A stretch of 64,000 bases of DNA. Origin: Pontibacter vulgaris (GTDB lineage Bacteria; Bacteroidota; Bacteroidia; Cytophagales; Hymenobacteraceae). Location: the NCBI RefSeq assembly GCF_022758145.1, contig NZ_JAJVDH010000003.1, forward strand, positions 496,001-560,000. Reading direction: 5' to 3'. Position 1 is the first letter of the stretch. The number at the start of each line of letters is the position of its first letter. This document shows positions 37,012 through 45,372 of the stretch, piece by piece. The notes beneath the pieces are model-generated. The model saw nothing but the letters and a program-made list of their open reading frames with translations. It was not told where the DNA came from and made no database searches. The position numbers and the translations under genes were made by a program.

Positions 37012-37019
37012 CAAAGATA
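37012..37019 (-). promoter_or_regulatory. -7 box of dnaG
   Basis: On the minus strand TATCTTTG matches TAnnTTTG and lies 23 bp before the dnaG ATG. No clear TTG is at the usual -33 distance. Confidence 0.4.
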
Positions 37020-37218
37020 GTATTCTAGCTGAAGCTGGAGCTTAGTGAATTATACTTTTTATTATAAATGCGGATTGGAGGAGCTCAGAGTATATCTGTG
37101 CACTATTGATAACTTGCAAGTGGTTTATTGATAACGTAAACTTAGGAGTTCTGCCTTATCTATTGTAGCGGCCTTTATTCCTTAGTTTCATTTACCTAAA
37201 GTTTTATAGTTAGCATTT

Positions 37219-37370
37219 GCTCGCTCCAAGCCCGCGAGGGCTCGTTTTCCTGCTCGCCACTGTGGTGAGTCCTGCCTTCGGCTCCGCCTGCAGGCTGCCC
37301 TAAACGGGCACCGGACACACCAAGGCGCCTCACAGAAAAACTGGGAACAGTTTTCCTTCGATTAAGGACA
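37219..37370 (+). repeat. GC-rich repeat, right copy flanking dnaG
   Basis: Begins with the 27-bp unit GCTCGCTCCAAGCCCGCGAG...CTCGT (37219-37245), identical in inverted orientation to 34880-34906. The rest is a mosaic of short GC-rich inverted pieces, for example GCCTGCAGGC and GCCC/GGGC, with counterparts in the left copy. Confidence 0.75.
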
Positions 37371-37449
37371 CAAGATTATACTCCTATTCTTTGATTTTAA
37401 ATGTAACAATCTGAAAGACGATTCATTACCAAATCAAGTAGAAACAAAA

Positions 37450-37484
37450 AGGGCAAGTATAAACTTTACAGCTATACTTGCCCT
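37450..37484. terminator. Terminator after fahA built from the octamer
   Basis: AGGGCAAGTATA pairs with TATACTTGCCCT at 37473-37484 around an 11-nt loop. It lies 23 bp beyond the fahA stop on the minus strand. The top of the stem is an inverted pair of AAGTATA. Confidence 0.85.
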
Positions 37485-37506
37485 GTTATACTTCTGATTA
37501 ATGATT

Positions 37507-38778
37507 TTATAAAGCTGGCAAAACTTTCGCTTTTACCTCGCCGAAACCAATTCTGATGCCATCGCGCTCACCATAGCCGCGCATGATAACGGTATCTTCA
37601 TCGTTAATAAACTTACGCTCTGTGCCGTCTGATAATTTTATAGGTTGCGTGCCGCGCCAGGTAAGCTCCAGCATAGAACCGTAAGAGTCCTTCTCATGGC
37701 CGCTTATAGTGCCTGAAGCATACATATCTCCAACCTGTATGTTACAACCATTACTGGACTGATGTGCCAGCTGCTGGTTCATATTCCAGTACATATACTT
37801 AAAGTTAGAGCGGCAAACGCTGTTTTCCTTTCCTCCCTCCGGCTTGATCAATACTTCCAGGTTAATGTCGTAGTTGTGGTGGCCGTTAAACTCCAGGTAT
37901 GGCAATGGCTTAGGATCCTGAACCGGTCCTTTTACTTTGAATGGTTGCAGTGCATCCAGCGTTACTACCCATGGCGAAATAGACGATGCAAAACTTTTAG
38001 CCAGGAATGGCCCTAATGGCACATATTCCCAGGTCTGAATATCACGTGCCGACCAGTCGTTAAATAATACTAAGCCAAAGATATAGTTATCTGCCTCGTT
38101 TGGTGTTATACTTTCTCCAAGCTTAGTTTCCCTGCCTGTAATAAAAGCAACTTCCAATTCAAAGTCCAGAAGTTTAGTAGGGCCAAATGTCGGGGCATCT
38201 TCGTTAGGAGCCTTAGTTTGTCCGTTTGGTCTACGGATGTCGACACCGGAAACTACGATGGAAGAAGCACGGCCATGATAACCGATCGGAATATGCTTCC
38301 AGTTTGGTAACAATGCATTTTTGGGATCGCGGAACATGGTACCCACGTTGGTAGCGTGCTCAATGCTGGAGTAAAAATCGGTATAGTTGCCAACCTTAAC
38401 AGGCATTAGCATACGGGCATCCTGCATTCTTACCAGGCAATCGTCCATCAGCTCCCTGTTGGAGCTTATCTCTTCGTTATCGTTGCGCAAAAGTTCTGAT
38501 ACCCGATTACGCACCGCGCGCCAGATTGGCTTACCCAACGAAATGAAATCATTCAGGTATGGGCGGTGAAATACTGTAGGGTCTATATCAATCAGCTCAA
38601 ACAAATTATTCTGTGCAACTGCATACAGATCAAGTATATAATCGCCGATGGCAACTCCTACACGTGGGTCTTTCCCGGCAGTTTCAAAAATACCAAAAGG
38701 CAGGTTTTGTATAGGAAAATCGCTGTTAGGCGCTATTTGTATCCAGGAATGGAGCGATGGGTCGTTGGCTTTTAACAT
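37507..38778 (-). CDS. fahA: Fumarylacetoacetase
   Basis: This 423-aa hydrolase aligns with animal FAH by its metal and catalytic residues: D134 and H141 in NYTDFYSSIEHATNVG, R150, E207 and E209 in DFELEVAFI, and D241 in LFNDWSARDIQTWEY. FAH splits fumarylacetoacetate to fumarate and acetoacetate, the last step of tyrosine breakdown. The other tyrosine-degradation genes (hppD, hmgA) are not in the window. It has its own promoter-like TATATTTG 27 bp upstream and a terminator downstream, so it is probably monocistronic. Confidence 0.97.
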   Translation of the reverse strand: MLKANDPSLHSWIQIAPNSDFPIQNLPFGIFETAGKDPRVGVAIGDYILDLYAVAQNNLFELIDIDPTVFHRPYLNDFISLGKPIWRAVRNRVSELLRNDNEEISSNRELMDDCLVRMQDARMLMPVKVGNYTDFYSSIEHATNVGTMFRDPKNALLPNWKHIPIGYHGRASSIVVSGVDIRRPNGQTKAPNEDAPTFGPTKLLDFELEVAFITGRETKLGESITPNEADNYIFGLVLFNDWSARDIQTWEYVPLGPFLAKSFASSISPWVVTLDALQPFKVKGPVQDPKPLPYLEFNGHHNYDINLEVLIKPEGGKENSVCRSNFKYMYWNMNQQLAHQSSNGCNIQVGDMYASGTISGHEKDSYGSMLELTWRGTQPIKLSDGTERKFINDEDTVIMRGYGERDGIRIGFGEVKAKVLPAL

Positions 38779-38804
38779 AGCTGTATCTAGCAGGTTTGTA
38801 CAGA

Positions 38805-38812
38805 CAAATATA
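38805..38812 (-). promoter_or_regulatory. -7 box of fahA
   Basis: On the minus strand TATATTTG lies 27 bp before the ATG and matches TAnnTTTG exactly. No TTG is seen at the usual distance upstream. Confidence 0.45.
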
Positions 38813-38845
38813 GTTGTTTTGACTTGGAAGGTAAAGTATAAATAA

Positions 38846-38880
38846 AACAGGCGAAGTTACTAAGTATAACTTCGCCTGTT
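38846..38880. terminator. Terminator after the Mrp-NifU operon
   Basis: AACAGGCGAAGTT pairs perfectly with AACTTCGCCTGTT at 38868-38880. The loop contains AAGTATAA. It lies 31 bp after the NifU-like gene on the minus strand. Confidence 0.9.
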
Positions 38881-38910
38881 AAAGACTTATTTTTGAAAGT
38901 ATAACGTAGC

Positions 38911-39177
38911 CTAAGCCATTGGTGTCATGTTCACAGCTTCAACAGCTTTGATTTCAGGCACAGCCTTCAACACTGATTGCTCTACGCCGGCCTTCAATGT
39001 CATAGTAGACATAGGGCAGGTACCACAAGCGCCTAGCAACTCCAGCTTAAGTACCATATCCTCTGTTACTTCCAGCACCTTCACGTTACCGCCATCAGCC
39101 TCTAAATAAGGCCTGATCTGGTCTAACGCACTTTCGATGCGAAGCAGGAAATCGTTGTCTACGTTTAGGACTGCCAT
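38911..39177 (-). CDS. NifU C-terminal domain iron-sulfur carrier
   Basis: This 88-aa protein is a stand-alone NifU C-terminal domain. It has IRPYLEADGGNVKVLEV and the cluster-binding cysteines C51 and C54 in GACGTCPMSTMTLKAGVE. Such proteins hold a 4Fe-4S cluster between two subunits and pass it to target proteins. It lies 5 bp after the Mrp gene in the same direction, and the two Fe-S carriers are almost certainly one operon, with promoter upstream of Mrp and terminator at 38846. Confidence 0.95.
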   Translation of the reverse strand: MAVLNVDNDFLLRIESALDQIRPYLEADGGNVKVLEVTEDMVLKLELLGACGTCPMSTMTLKAGVEQSVLKAVPEIKAVEAVNMTPMA

Positions 39178-39182
39178 TTCAA

Positions 39183-40286
39183 TTAGCTTTTAATTTCTAC
39201 AATTTTGGTTTTAGACAAGGTAGCATTGCGTACAGAAACCTGCTGCGCCACTGCCTGTGCCAACTCAATGAAAACACCTGAAGCCGGAGAATCGTTCTGC
39301 ATGGCCACCGGTGTTCCCGCATCGCCACTTTCGCGGATGCCTTGTACCAATGGTACCTGGCCAAGCAAAGGCACTTCGTACTTATCTGCCAGCTGCTGGC
39401 CGCCACCTTCACCAAATATATAATACTTGTTTTCAGGAAGCTCAGCAGGTGTAAAGTATGCCATGTTCTCTACTATACCTAGTATAGGTACGTTTATCTG
39501 AGGCTGACGGAACATCTGAAGACCTTTCATGGCATCAGCCAAAGCAACTTTCTGTGGCGTAGTCACGATCACAACACCAGTTACCGGCAAGGCCTGTACC
39601 ATTGTCAGGTGAATGTCTGAAGTTCCGGGAGGTAAATCGATAAGCAGGTAATCGAGGTCGCCCCATTCTACATCCGTAATAAACTGGCGCAAAGCCGAGC
39701 TGGCCATTGGGCCACGCCAGATAACGGCATTATCAGCAGGCGTAAGGAAACCAATTGACATCATTTTGATGCCATATTTTTCTACAGGGATAATAAAGTT
39801 CTTACCGTGGTCGCCCTGCACTACATGCGGACGCTCTTCCTCGGTACCGAACATAGTTGGTATAGACGGGCCATAAATATCGGCATCTATCAAACCTACT
39901 TTTGCACCAGTCTGCGCCAGCCCAATAGCCAGGTTTGTTGTTACCGTAGATTTACCTACGCCACCTTTACCCGAAGCAACTGCAATAATATTTTTCACGC
40001 CAGTAAGTACAGCGTTGTTATCTGCTCTACCCGATGTTACACGCGAAGTCATATTCACAGTAACTTCTGCTTCTTTATCCACCATTGTATGAATGGCCCG
40101 GATACAGGCATTGCGAATCAGGTCTTTAAGCGGGCAGGCCGGTGTTGTAAGTATAACAGTGAAGCTCACGTTTTTGCCGTCAACTGCTACATCCTCCACC
40201 ATGTTCAGGGTGACCAGGTCTTTGCCAAGATCCGGTTCCTCTACATAGCTGAGGGCTTTTAATATATCTTCTTTTGTGATAGCCAT
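39183..40286 (-). CDS. Mrp/ApbC family iron-sulfur carrier ATPase
   Basis: This 367-aa protein has an N-terminal MIP18-like (DUF59) domain (MAITKEDILKALSYVEEPDLGKDLV) and a P-loop domain with the deviant Walker A GKGGVGKS at 106-113. DADIYGPSIPTMFG and LPPGTSDIHLTMVQ follow. The CxxC cluster-binding site found in most Mrp/Nbp35 proteins is missing: the segment reads MAYFTPAELPENKYYIFG. I chose the ATG at 40286 over an upstream one at 40352, because the conserved domain begins there and a TATCTTTG promoter box lies between the two. It probably helps assemble or deliver Fe-S clusters together with the adjacent NifU protein. Confidence 0.93.
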   Translation of the reverse strand: MAITKEDILKALSYVEEPDLGKDLVTLNMVEDVAVDGKNVSFTVILTTPACPLKDLIRNACIRAIHTMVDKEAEVTVNMTSRVTSGRADNNAVLTGVKNIIAVASGKGGVGKSTVTTNLAIGLAQTGAKVGLIDADIYGPSIPTMFGTEEERPHVVQGDHGKNFIIPVEKYGIKMMSIGFLTPADNAVIWRGPMASSALRQFITDVEWGDLDYLLIDLPPGTSDIHLTMVQALPVTGVVIVTTPQKVALADAMKGLQMFRQPQINVPILGIVENMAYFTPAELPENKYYIFGEGGGQQLADKYEVPLLGQVPLVQGIRESGDAGTPVAMQNDSPASGVFIELAQAVAQQVSVRNATLSKTKIVEIKS

Positions 40287-40317
40287 AAGTATAGAATAGC
40301 TTGCTTTAAATGCCCTG

Positions 40318-40325
40318 CAAAGATA
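40318..40325 (-). promoter_or_regulatory. -7 box of Mrp-NifU operon
   Basis: On the minus strand TATCTTTG matches TAnnTTTG and lies 32 bp before the chosen ATG at 40286. A TTG 24 bp upstream of it might act as -33 element. Confidence 0.45.
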
Positions 40326-40527
40326 CAAACAAATTATTCTATTCGCATGCAATAAGCCAATTCTAAACTAACAAGCTACTATGGTTCATAGTTTAGAGTT
40401 ATAACTTGTTTTAGATATTGCGTGCTTAATCGTCGTTAAACTTGCTGAGTTTTAAAAATGAAAGTGAAGTATAAATTTTGGAGCCATATTCATAACTCTA
40501 AGCTTTCCAATTCGGATAAAAGCCAAG

Positions 40528-40551
40528 GTGGGGTTGGGGTGGTTGGATACC
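40528..40551 (-). repeat. Decayed REP-like unit (CACCCC family, reverse)
   Basis: CCAAGGTGGGGTTGGGGTGG is the reverse complement of a CCACCCCAACCCCACCTTGG stretch, matching the first half of the CACCCCTAACCCCTCC units at 56549 and 34630. Confidence 0.4.
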
Positions 40552-40817
40552 TGTAACAATAGAACTATATTGTCAACTATAGCATCAGCCAAAATGCATT
40601 CTTGGCAGAGGCTCCAATATAGGTTTATACTTTACTGTACCAAGTATCACAATCGTTATTGAAACCTTTGGCTAAAGTTTTCATTTATTTGGGCGGCATT
40701 AAATCAGGTAACAAAACTAATTGCCTCTTCAAATCAATCAGCATGGCAGAATCTGGATCTAAAATGGGCTGTGCTACTAGCTATACAGATTGGGTTCTTT
40801 AACAGATTTAAAAATGA

Positions 40818-40847
40818 GAAGGCCTGCAACTCATGTTACAGGCCTTC
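40818..40847. terminator. Terminator after the FlaA1-like dehydratase gene
   Basis: GAAGGCCTG pairs with CAGGCCTTC at 40839-40847, with inner AAC/GTT pairing continuing the stem. It lies 28 bp after the stop of the minus-strand gene. Confidence 0.85.
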
Positions 40848-40874
40848 AATATTCATCAAATAAAGTATAAACTT

Positions 40875-42812
40875 TTAGTTCACCAGGGGAGAATCCAGCT
40901 TCTCGAATCTGGAATTTTTGCTGATAAACTCCGGTACGATGTCCTTCATTTTACGAACAACTTTGGTATCATCGCCGTGTTTATTTAAGCTGATAAGTTC
41001 ATTTAAATCCAGCACCACTTTATCGTAAGCATACTGCCTAACTTTTGATATTTTGATTTTGCTGTGGTGCGTTGGTATTGTCTGCTCTTCTTCGTTCAAC
41101 AACTCCTCGTATAGCTTCTCGCCTGGGCGAAGTCCTGTATACACGATCTCAATATCTTTAGCCGTTAACCCAGCCAGTTTTATCATTTTTTTAGCCAGAT
41201 CTACAATCTTCACTGGCTCGCCCATGTCAAATATAAATATCTCACCTCCATTGCCCATAGTACCGGCTTCCAATACCAATTGTACAGCCTCTGGTATGGT
41301 CATGAAGTAACGGGTGATATCCGGGTGTGTAACAGTAATTGGGCCGCCTTTCTCTATTTGAGAACGGAATCGCGGAATTACAGAACCATTAGAGCCAAGT
41401 ACATTTCCGAAGCGGGTAGTGATAAATTTTGTATGAGGCAACAGCATCTCGCTTAGCGAATCGTCATTGCCAAAATCTTCCGGACGCATGGTATTAAGCG
41501 ATTGGATATAGATTTCTGCGATACGTTTAGATGCCCCCATAATATTGGTTGGATTAACCGCTTTGTCTGTTGAGATCATCACAAATTTCTCCACATCAAA
41601 ACTCATGGAAAGATCTGCCAGGTTTTTGGTACCCTTTACATTTGTAAGTATAGCTTCCGATGGGTTGTTCTCCATCATTGGCACATGCTTATAAGCCGCA
41701 GCGTGGTAAACAAATTGTGGTGTATGCTCTTTAAACATGGCATACATCCTGTCGAAATTCTGGATATCGCCTACACAAAGAACAATGTTAGCATCCGGAT
41801 AAGTCTCTTCGATTTCCAGTTGAAGCTCATGTAACGGCGATTCGGCCTGGTCGCAAATAATAAGCATTTCCGGCTTATAGTTTAATACCTGGCGAACAAT
41901 TTCAGAGCCAATTGATCCTGCTCCGCCAGTTACAAGCACACGTTTTCCGGCAATGTCGTTACTGATCCTGTCGTTTTCAATAACAATTGGCGGGCGCTGC
42001 AGCAGATCTTCGATCTTCAGGTCCTGGATCTGGTTCATGCGCAGGTGCCCGGACATCCATTCATCTGTAGGCGGAACAGTTAGTACTTTTATACCAAGCT
42101 CAATACATTTTTCGATTGCCTGCTTTTTTGCCGGAGCCTTTAAGTCCTCGCTTAGTACCAGCAATTTATCAATGTAGAGCTTATTCTGCAGTTTCTCAAT
42201 TTCATCTACATGATACACACGTACCTGGTGGATGTCCTTGTTTACTTTATTTGGGTTGTCATCCAGGAAACCGGCAATAACAAACTTACCCATACCACTG
42301 GCTTCAAGGGCATGTTTTACCAAGATAGAGTAACTATCTGCTCCGTAAATTAATACCGTTTCCTTTTCATCTGTGGTGTTTCTTCTTAAAAAGAAGAACA
42401 TACTTTTTGCCCCAATTCTTAGCATCGTAAGCAGGGAGGCAGAAATAAAGAAATTAAGAATCAGAACGACGTAGATATTTACCGAGTCGATATGATACAC
42501 AGGCTCTACCCATATATTTACAAGAGCACTGTATGTTAAACTGGAGGTAAGTACAGCTGTAAAAATTCGATATACATCCTGAATGCTGGAATATCTGATC
42601 AAGCCAGTGTGCAAACGCATCATGTAAAACACGACTACAGAAACGCAACAATATAGACCAATATAGATAAAGAAATGGCCTCTAAGGATATTTACAAATT
42701 CGAATTGCTTAATCAGGAAGAAAGATAGGATAAATGCCCAGCTCGTGATCACCTGGTCCATCAATAGAATTATCCATTTAGGCAATGATCTGTTCAGTAA
42801 AAATACCTTCAT
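40875..42812 (-). CDS. Membrane-bound UDP-sugar 4,6-dehydratase (FlaA1/WbpM/PglF-like)
   Basis: This 645-aa protein has four N-terminal membrane segments (about residues 14-135), a CoA-binding-like domain, and a C-terminal SDR domain with NAD motif TGGAGSIG at 295-302. The catalytic residues are those of the large inverting-type dehydratases: T415-D-K in ISTDKAVNPTN, then M425 in place of Tyr and K429 (MxxxK). It should turn UDP-GlcNAc into UDP-2-acetamido-4-keto-2,4,6-trideoxyhexose. It is separated from the main polysaccharide operon by 636 bp and its own terminator, but is probably the first enzyme of the 4-amino-sugar branch that uses the aminotransferase next door. Confidence 0.93.
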   Translation of the reverse strand: MKVFLLNRSLPKWIILLMDQVITSWAFILSFFLIKQFEFVNILRGHFFIYIGLYCCVSVVVFYMMRLHTGLIRYSSIQDVYRIFTAVLTSSLTYSALVNIWVEPVYHIDSVNIYVVLILNFFISASLLTMLRIGAKSMFFFLRRNTTDEKETVLIYGADSYSILVKHALEASGMGKFVIAGFLDDNPNKVNKDIHQVRVYHVDEIEKLQNKLYIDKLLVLSEDLKAPAKKQAIEKCIELGIKVLTVPPTDEWMSGHLRMNQIQDLKIEDLLQRPPIVIENDRISNDIAGKRVLVTGGAGSIGSEIVRQVLNYKPEMLIICDQAESPLHELQLEIEETYPDANIVLCVGDIQNFDRMYAMFKEHTPQFVYHAAAYKHVPMMENNPSEAILTNVKGTKNLADLSMSFDVEKFVMISTDKAVNPTNIMGASKRIAEIYIQSLNTMRPEDFGNDDSLSEMLLPHTKFITTRFGNVLGSNGSVIPRFRSQIEKGGPITVTHPDITRYFMTIPEAVQLVLEAGTMGNGGEIFIFDMGEPVKIVDLAKKMIKLAGLTAKDIEIVYTGLRPGEKLYEELLNEEEQTIPTHHSKIKISKVRQYAYDKVVLDLNELISLNKHGDDTKVVRKMKDIVPEFISKNSRFEKLDSPLVN

Positions 42813-43355
42813 ACTCTGAAAGTTTGTTTTAAGGGTGTTGGTGCAAGTGCAATATATTGTGCCTCTGTATAAAAACGTTGACCCATTTTACTATAAATAC
42901 TATAAGTATAAACCCGAAATAAAATGCTTTACCTCAATTGCTATACTGTTCAATGATTTATTAACTCGATCTTGCAAAATAAATTGCATGCAAAGATAAG
43001 TCTAAAGCTAAAATATGACAAAACTATTTCAACTATTAAATAAGCAGCCTACTCAATCTTGGTTAATTACAAATTAAACTTATACTATATCAATTAACAT
43101 GTTTTTAAATTCAATGCAAAATTGAACAAGAATACTCGGATTAAATCTACAGCTAGTATATTTTGAATAGAACAGAAGAAAATACCTAATTAATCATCTG
43201 ATAATAAGGTAACTAATAAAACAAGTGTAATACTGACTTACTGAAGGGATTTTACACAGAACAAAATAACGTATAGTATAGCTTAAAACTTGGACAGCCT
43301 AAGTTTAGTAAAACTGAAAGAATATAATTTATGCTATATTTTAGTGAAGGGCTTT

Positions 43356-43381
43356 GTACTTATACTTAAAAGTATAAGTAC
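43356..43381. repeat. Octamer palindrome between operons
   Basis: GTACTTATACTT is followed by AA and then its reverse complement AAGTATAAGTAC, an inverted pair of the AAGTATAA word with 12-bp arms. It lies 24 bp past the terminator of the polysaccharide operon. Confidence 0.8.
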
Positions 43382-43404
43382 ACGGTAGATTTATCAATAA
43401 TTAA

Positions 43405-43445
43405 CATAACTAGGGCAACGAACTATATTCTTTGCCCCAGTTATG
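43405..43445. terminator. Terminator of the main polysaccharide operon
   Basis: CATAACTAGGGCAA pairs, with one mismatch, with TTGCCCCAGTTATG at 43432-43445 around a 13-nt loop. It lies just after the aminotransferase stop on the minus strand, so it ends the long transcript. Confidence 0.8.
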
Positions 43446-43448
43446 TTT

Positions 43449-44594
43449 CTATTTACTTAAAACTGTATTGAAGCAAGCTTCTGTCTTTTCTATAACTCTT
43501 TGAAGATCATCTTCGGTTAAGTTTGAGCCGGATGGCAGGCAAAGTCCTCTTTCAAAGAGTCTTTCACTTGTACCATCACCATAAAAAGGAGCTTCAGCAA
43601 AAATTGGCTGCAGGTGCATTGGTTTCCAGAGCGGGCGGCTTTCTATATTGTCTTTCTCAAGCGCCAAACGCAAATCTTCACGGCTAACACCAGAAGCATC
43701 ATCCACCAATATAGTTGTCAGCCACCTGTTTGAATAGTAATCTGAATCCGGTTCTTCCGCAAAAGAAACAGCGTTGTTACCCTCAAAGGCTTTTTTATAG
43801 AATTCAGTATTCTTTCGGCGCTGCTGCACACGATCAGTCAATACTTCCATCTGGCCACGTCCGATACCCGCGCAGATATTACTCATGCGGTAGTTGTAGC
43901 CAATATGTGAGTGTTGGTAATGAGGAGCGTTATCACGAGCCTGCGTAGCCAGGAAACGTGCTTTTTTGATCCACTCTTCGTTAGTAGAAACCAGCGCTCC
44001 ACCACCAGAAGTAGTAATAATCTTATTGCCATTGAATGACAAAATGCTCATGGCGCCAAAAGTACCAAGCTGTTTTCCTTTGTAGCTGGAGCCCAGCGCC
44101 TCAGCAGCATCTTCTACAACTGGTATTTCATAGGTATCAGCTATTTCCATAATGCGGTCCATTTCGGCTGGCATGCCGTACAGGTGAACTACTATGATGG
44201 CTTTAGGCTTACTGCCTTTGCTGATTCTGTCTTGTATAGCAGTCTCCAGATGCTCAGGCGACATATTCCAGGTGCGATCTTCGCTATCCACAAAAACAGG
44301 CGTTGCGCCCTGGTAAGCAATTGGATTAGCAGAAGCCGAGAACGTCATAGACTGGCAGATCACTTCATCGCCAGCCTTTACACCAAGTATGATTAATGCT
44401 AAATGAAGTGCTGCCGTACCAGAACTAAGAGCGGCCACATGCACATTGTTACCTAAAAAGCTTTCCAGGTCCTTTTCAAAACCATCTACATTTGGCCCTA
44501 GTGGCGCAATCCAGTTTGTATCAAAAGCTTCTTTTACATACTTCTCTTCCGAACCGCCCATGTGCGGAGAAGAGAGCCATATTTTGTTATTCAT
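43449..44594 (-). CDS. DegT/DnrJ/EryC1/StrS (PglE-like) PLP aminotransferase
   Basis: This 381-aa enzyme has the sugar-aminotransferase pattern: SSGTAAL (58-64) binding PLP phosphate, EDAAEALGS (161-169) with the PLP-contact Asp, and FNGNK with lysine K191 as Schiff base. HIGYNYRMSNICAGIGRGQM marks the dimer interface. It probably adds the 4-amino group to the UDP-4-keto-6-deoxy-HexNAc made by the FlaA1-like dehydratase at 40875. Its start is 1 bp from the formyltransferase stop, so they are translated together. Confidence 0.94.
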   Translation of the reverse strand: MNNKIWLSSPHMGGSEEKYVKEAFDTNWIAPLGPNVDGFEKDLESFLGNNVHVAALSSGTAALHLALIILGVKAGDEVICQSMTFSASANPIAYQGATPVFVDSEDRTWNMSPEHLETAIQDRISKGSKPKAIIVVHLYGMPAEMDRIMEIADTYEIPVVEDAAEALGSSYKGKQLGTFGAMSILSFNGNKIITTSGGGALVSTNEEWIKKARFLATQARDNAPHYQHSHIGYNYRMSNICAGIGRGQMEVLTDRVQQRRKNTEFYKKAFEGNNAVSFAEEPDSDYYSNRWLTTILVDDASGVSREDLRLALEKDNIESRPLWKPMHLQPIFAEAPFYGDGTSERLFERGLCLPSGSNLTEDDLQRVIEKTEACFNTVLSK

Positions 44595-44595
44595 T

Positions 44596-45372
44596 TTATT
44601 TTGCTATATTCTTTTCTTCAGTAATCTGAATCTGTACTCTGTACTTTTTCCCGTTCTTCTCGAAATAAGCCGCCTCTGCCAAAGAGTTCGTTGTTAAGGC
44701 TCTTAATTTTTTAAGCAACTCTCCCGCTTTATACTCTTCTTCAAGATTTATCTCCTGAACCTCAGGCTTAAAAAGATCTTTCCGGTTATGAGATGTACCA
44801 AGACTTAGATTTTGCACCTGACCGTTTGGTTCTAGCTTTATAATAGATGGAAAAGCTTCTTTAAAAACATCTAATTCCAAGTCCTTAAGCCTTCTATATA
44901 AACTATTTGCTGTATCATTTGGCAGTACATCTAATTGTTTCTGATGTATTATGTCACCAGCATCTAGTTCTTCAGACATAAAATGTAAAGTTGCTCCGAT
45001 TGGAGTTCCTTCTAATATGGCCCATGTAGGTGTATGCCACCCCCTGTTATAGGGCAGATAAGCCGGATGCAGATTGAGAAAGCCAATTTTAGGTATATTA
45101 AGAACTTCTTTCCGAATAATATAAGGAAAATGAATACCTATTATATAATCAGGCTGCAACTCTTCAAAAAGAGCAATAGCCCCCGGAGCCTTAAAATCTA
45201 CTCCTCTAAAGATTAGCTCCTGTGGTAATCTACTTAACGAAATAAGTTCCTCTGCATGTGAAGCTCTGTCCTCTCCTGAAACTAATAGTGCTGCTGGTTC
45301 ATAGCCTTGCTGCATTAGATAACTAAGAACACTTAATGCTATATCACGGTCACCTGCAAAAATATACTTCAT
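44596..45372 (-). CDS. Sugar N-formyltransferase (Fmt-like)
   Basis: This 258-aa protein has the formyltransferase core FLNLHPAYLPYNRGWHTPTWAI with N100 and H102, plus D140 in ELDAGDIIHQK, forming the Asn-His-Asp triad. It is shorter than methionyl-tRNA formyltransferase and lies among sugar genes, so it most likely formylates an amino sugar from N10-formyl-tetrahydrofolate. The likely acceptor is the 4-amino-sugar made by the neighbouring aminotransferase. In pgl-type clusters the corresponding slot is usually an acetyltransferase (PglD). Its ATG overlaps the preceding small gene's stop by 4 bp. The base composition is more AT-rich than the chromosome around it. Confidence 0.88.
   Translation of the reverse strand: MKYIFAGDRDIALSVLSYLMQQGYEPAALLVSGEDRASHAEELISLSRLPQELIFRGVDFKAPGAIALFEELQPDYIIGIHFPYIIRKEVLNIPKIGFLNLHPAYLPYNRGWHTPTWAILEGTPIGATLHFMSEELDAGDIIHQKQLDVLPNDTANSLYRRLKDLELDVFKEAFPSIIKLEPNGQVQNLSLGTSHNRKDLFKPEVQEINLEEEYKAGELLKKLRALTTNSLAEAAYFEKNGKKYRVQIQITEEKNIAK

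Larger units (their letters stand above)
36990..37506. other. 517-bp intergenic region with inverted repeat copy and fahA terminator
   Basis: No gene. From the left it holds the dnaG -7 box, an AT-rich spacer, the right copy of the GC-rich repeat (37219-37370) and the fahA terminator (37450-37484). Confidence 0.65.
40287..40874. other. 588-bp intergenic region with Mrp promoter and decayed repeat
   Basis: From the left it contains the Mrp -7 box, AT-rich spacer, a decayed copy of the CACCCC repeat family in reverse orientation (40528-40551) and the terminator of the dehydratase gene (40818-40847). It also has several AAGTATAA/TTATACTT copies. No gene is evident. Confidence 0.6.
42813..43448. 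other. 636-bp AT-rich intergenic region with palindrome
   Basis: No reading frame. It holds the promoter of the dehydratase gene at its left end. At the right are a 26-bp perfect palindrome made of the octamer (43356-43381) and the terminator of the polysaccharide operon (43405-43445). Confidence 0.6.

Noticed and set aside
39183-40352. A longer Mrp reading frame starting at 40352
   Set aside because: The extra 22 residues are not part of the domain, and a -7 box (40318-40325) lies within the extension.
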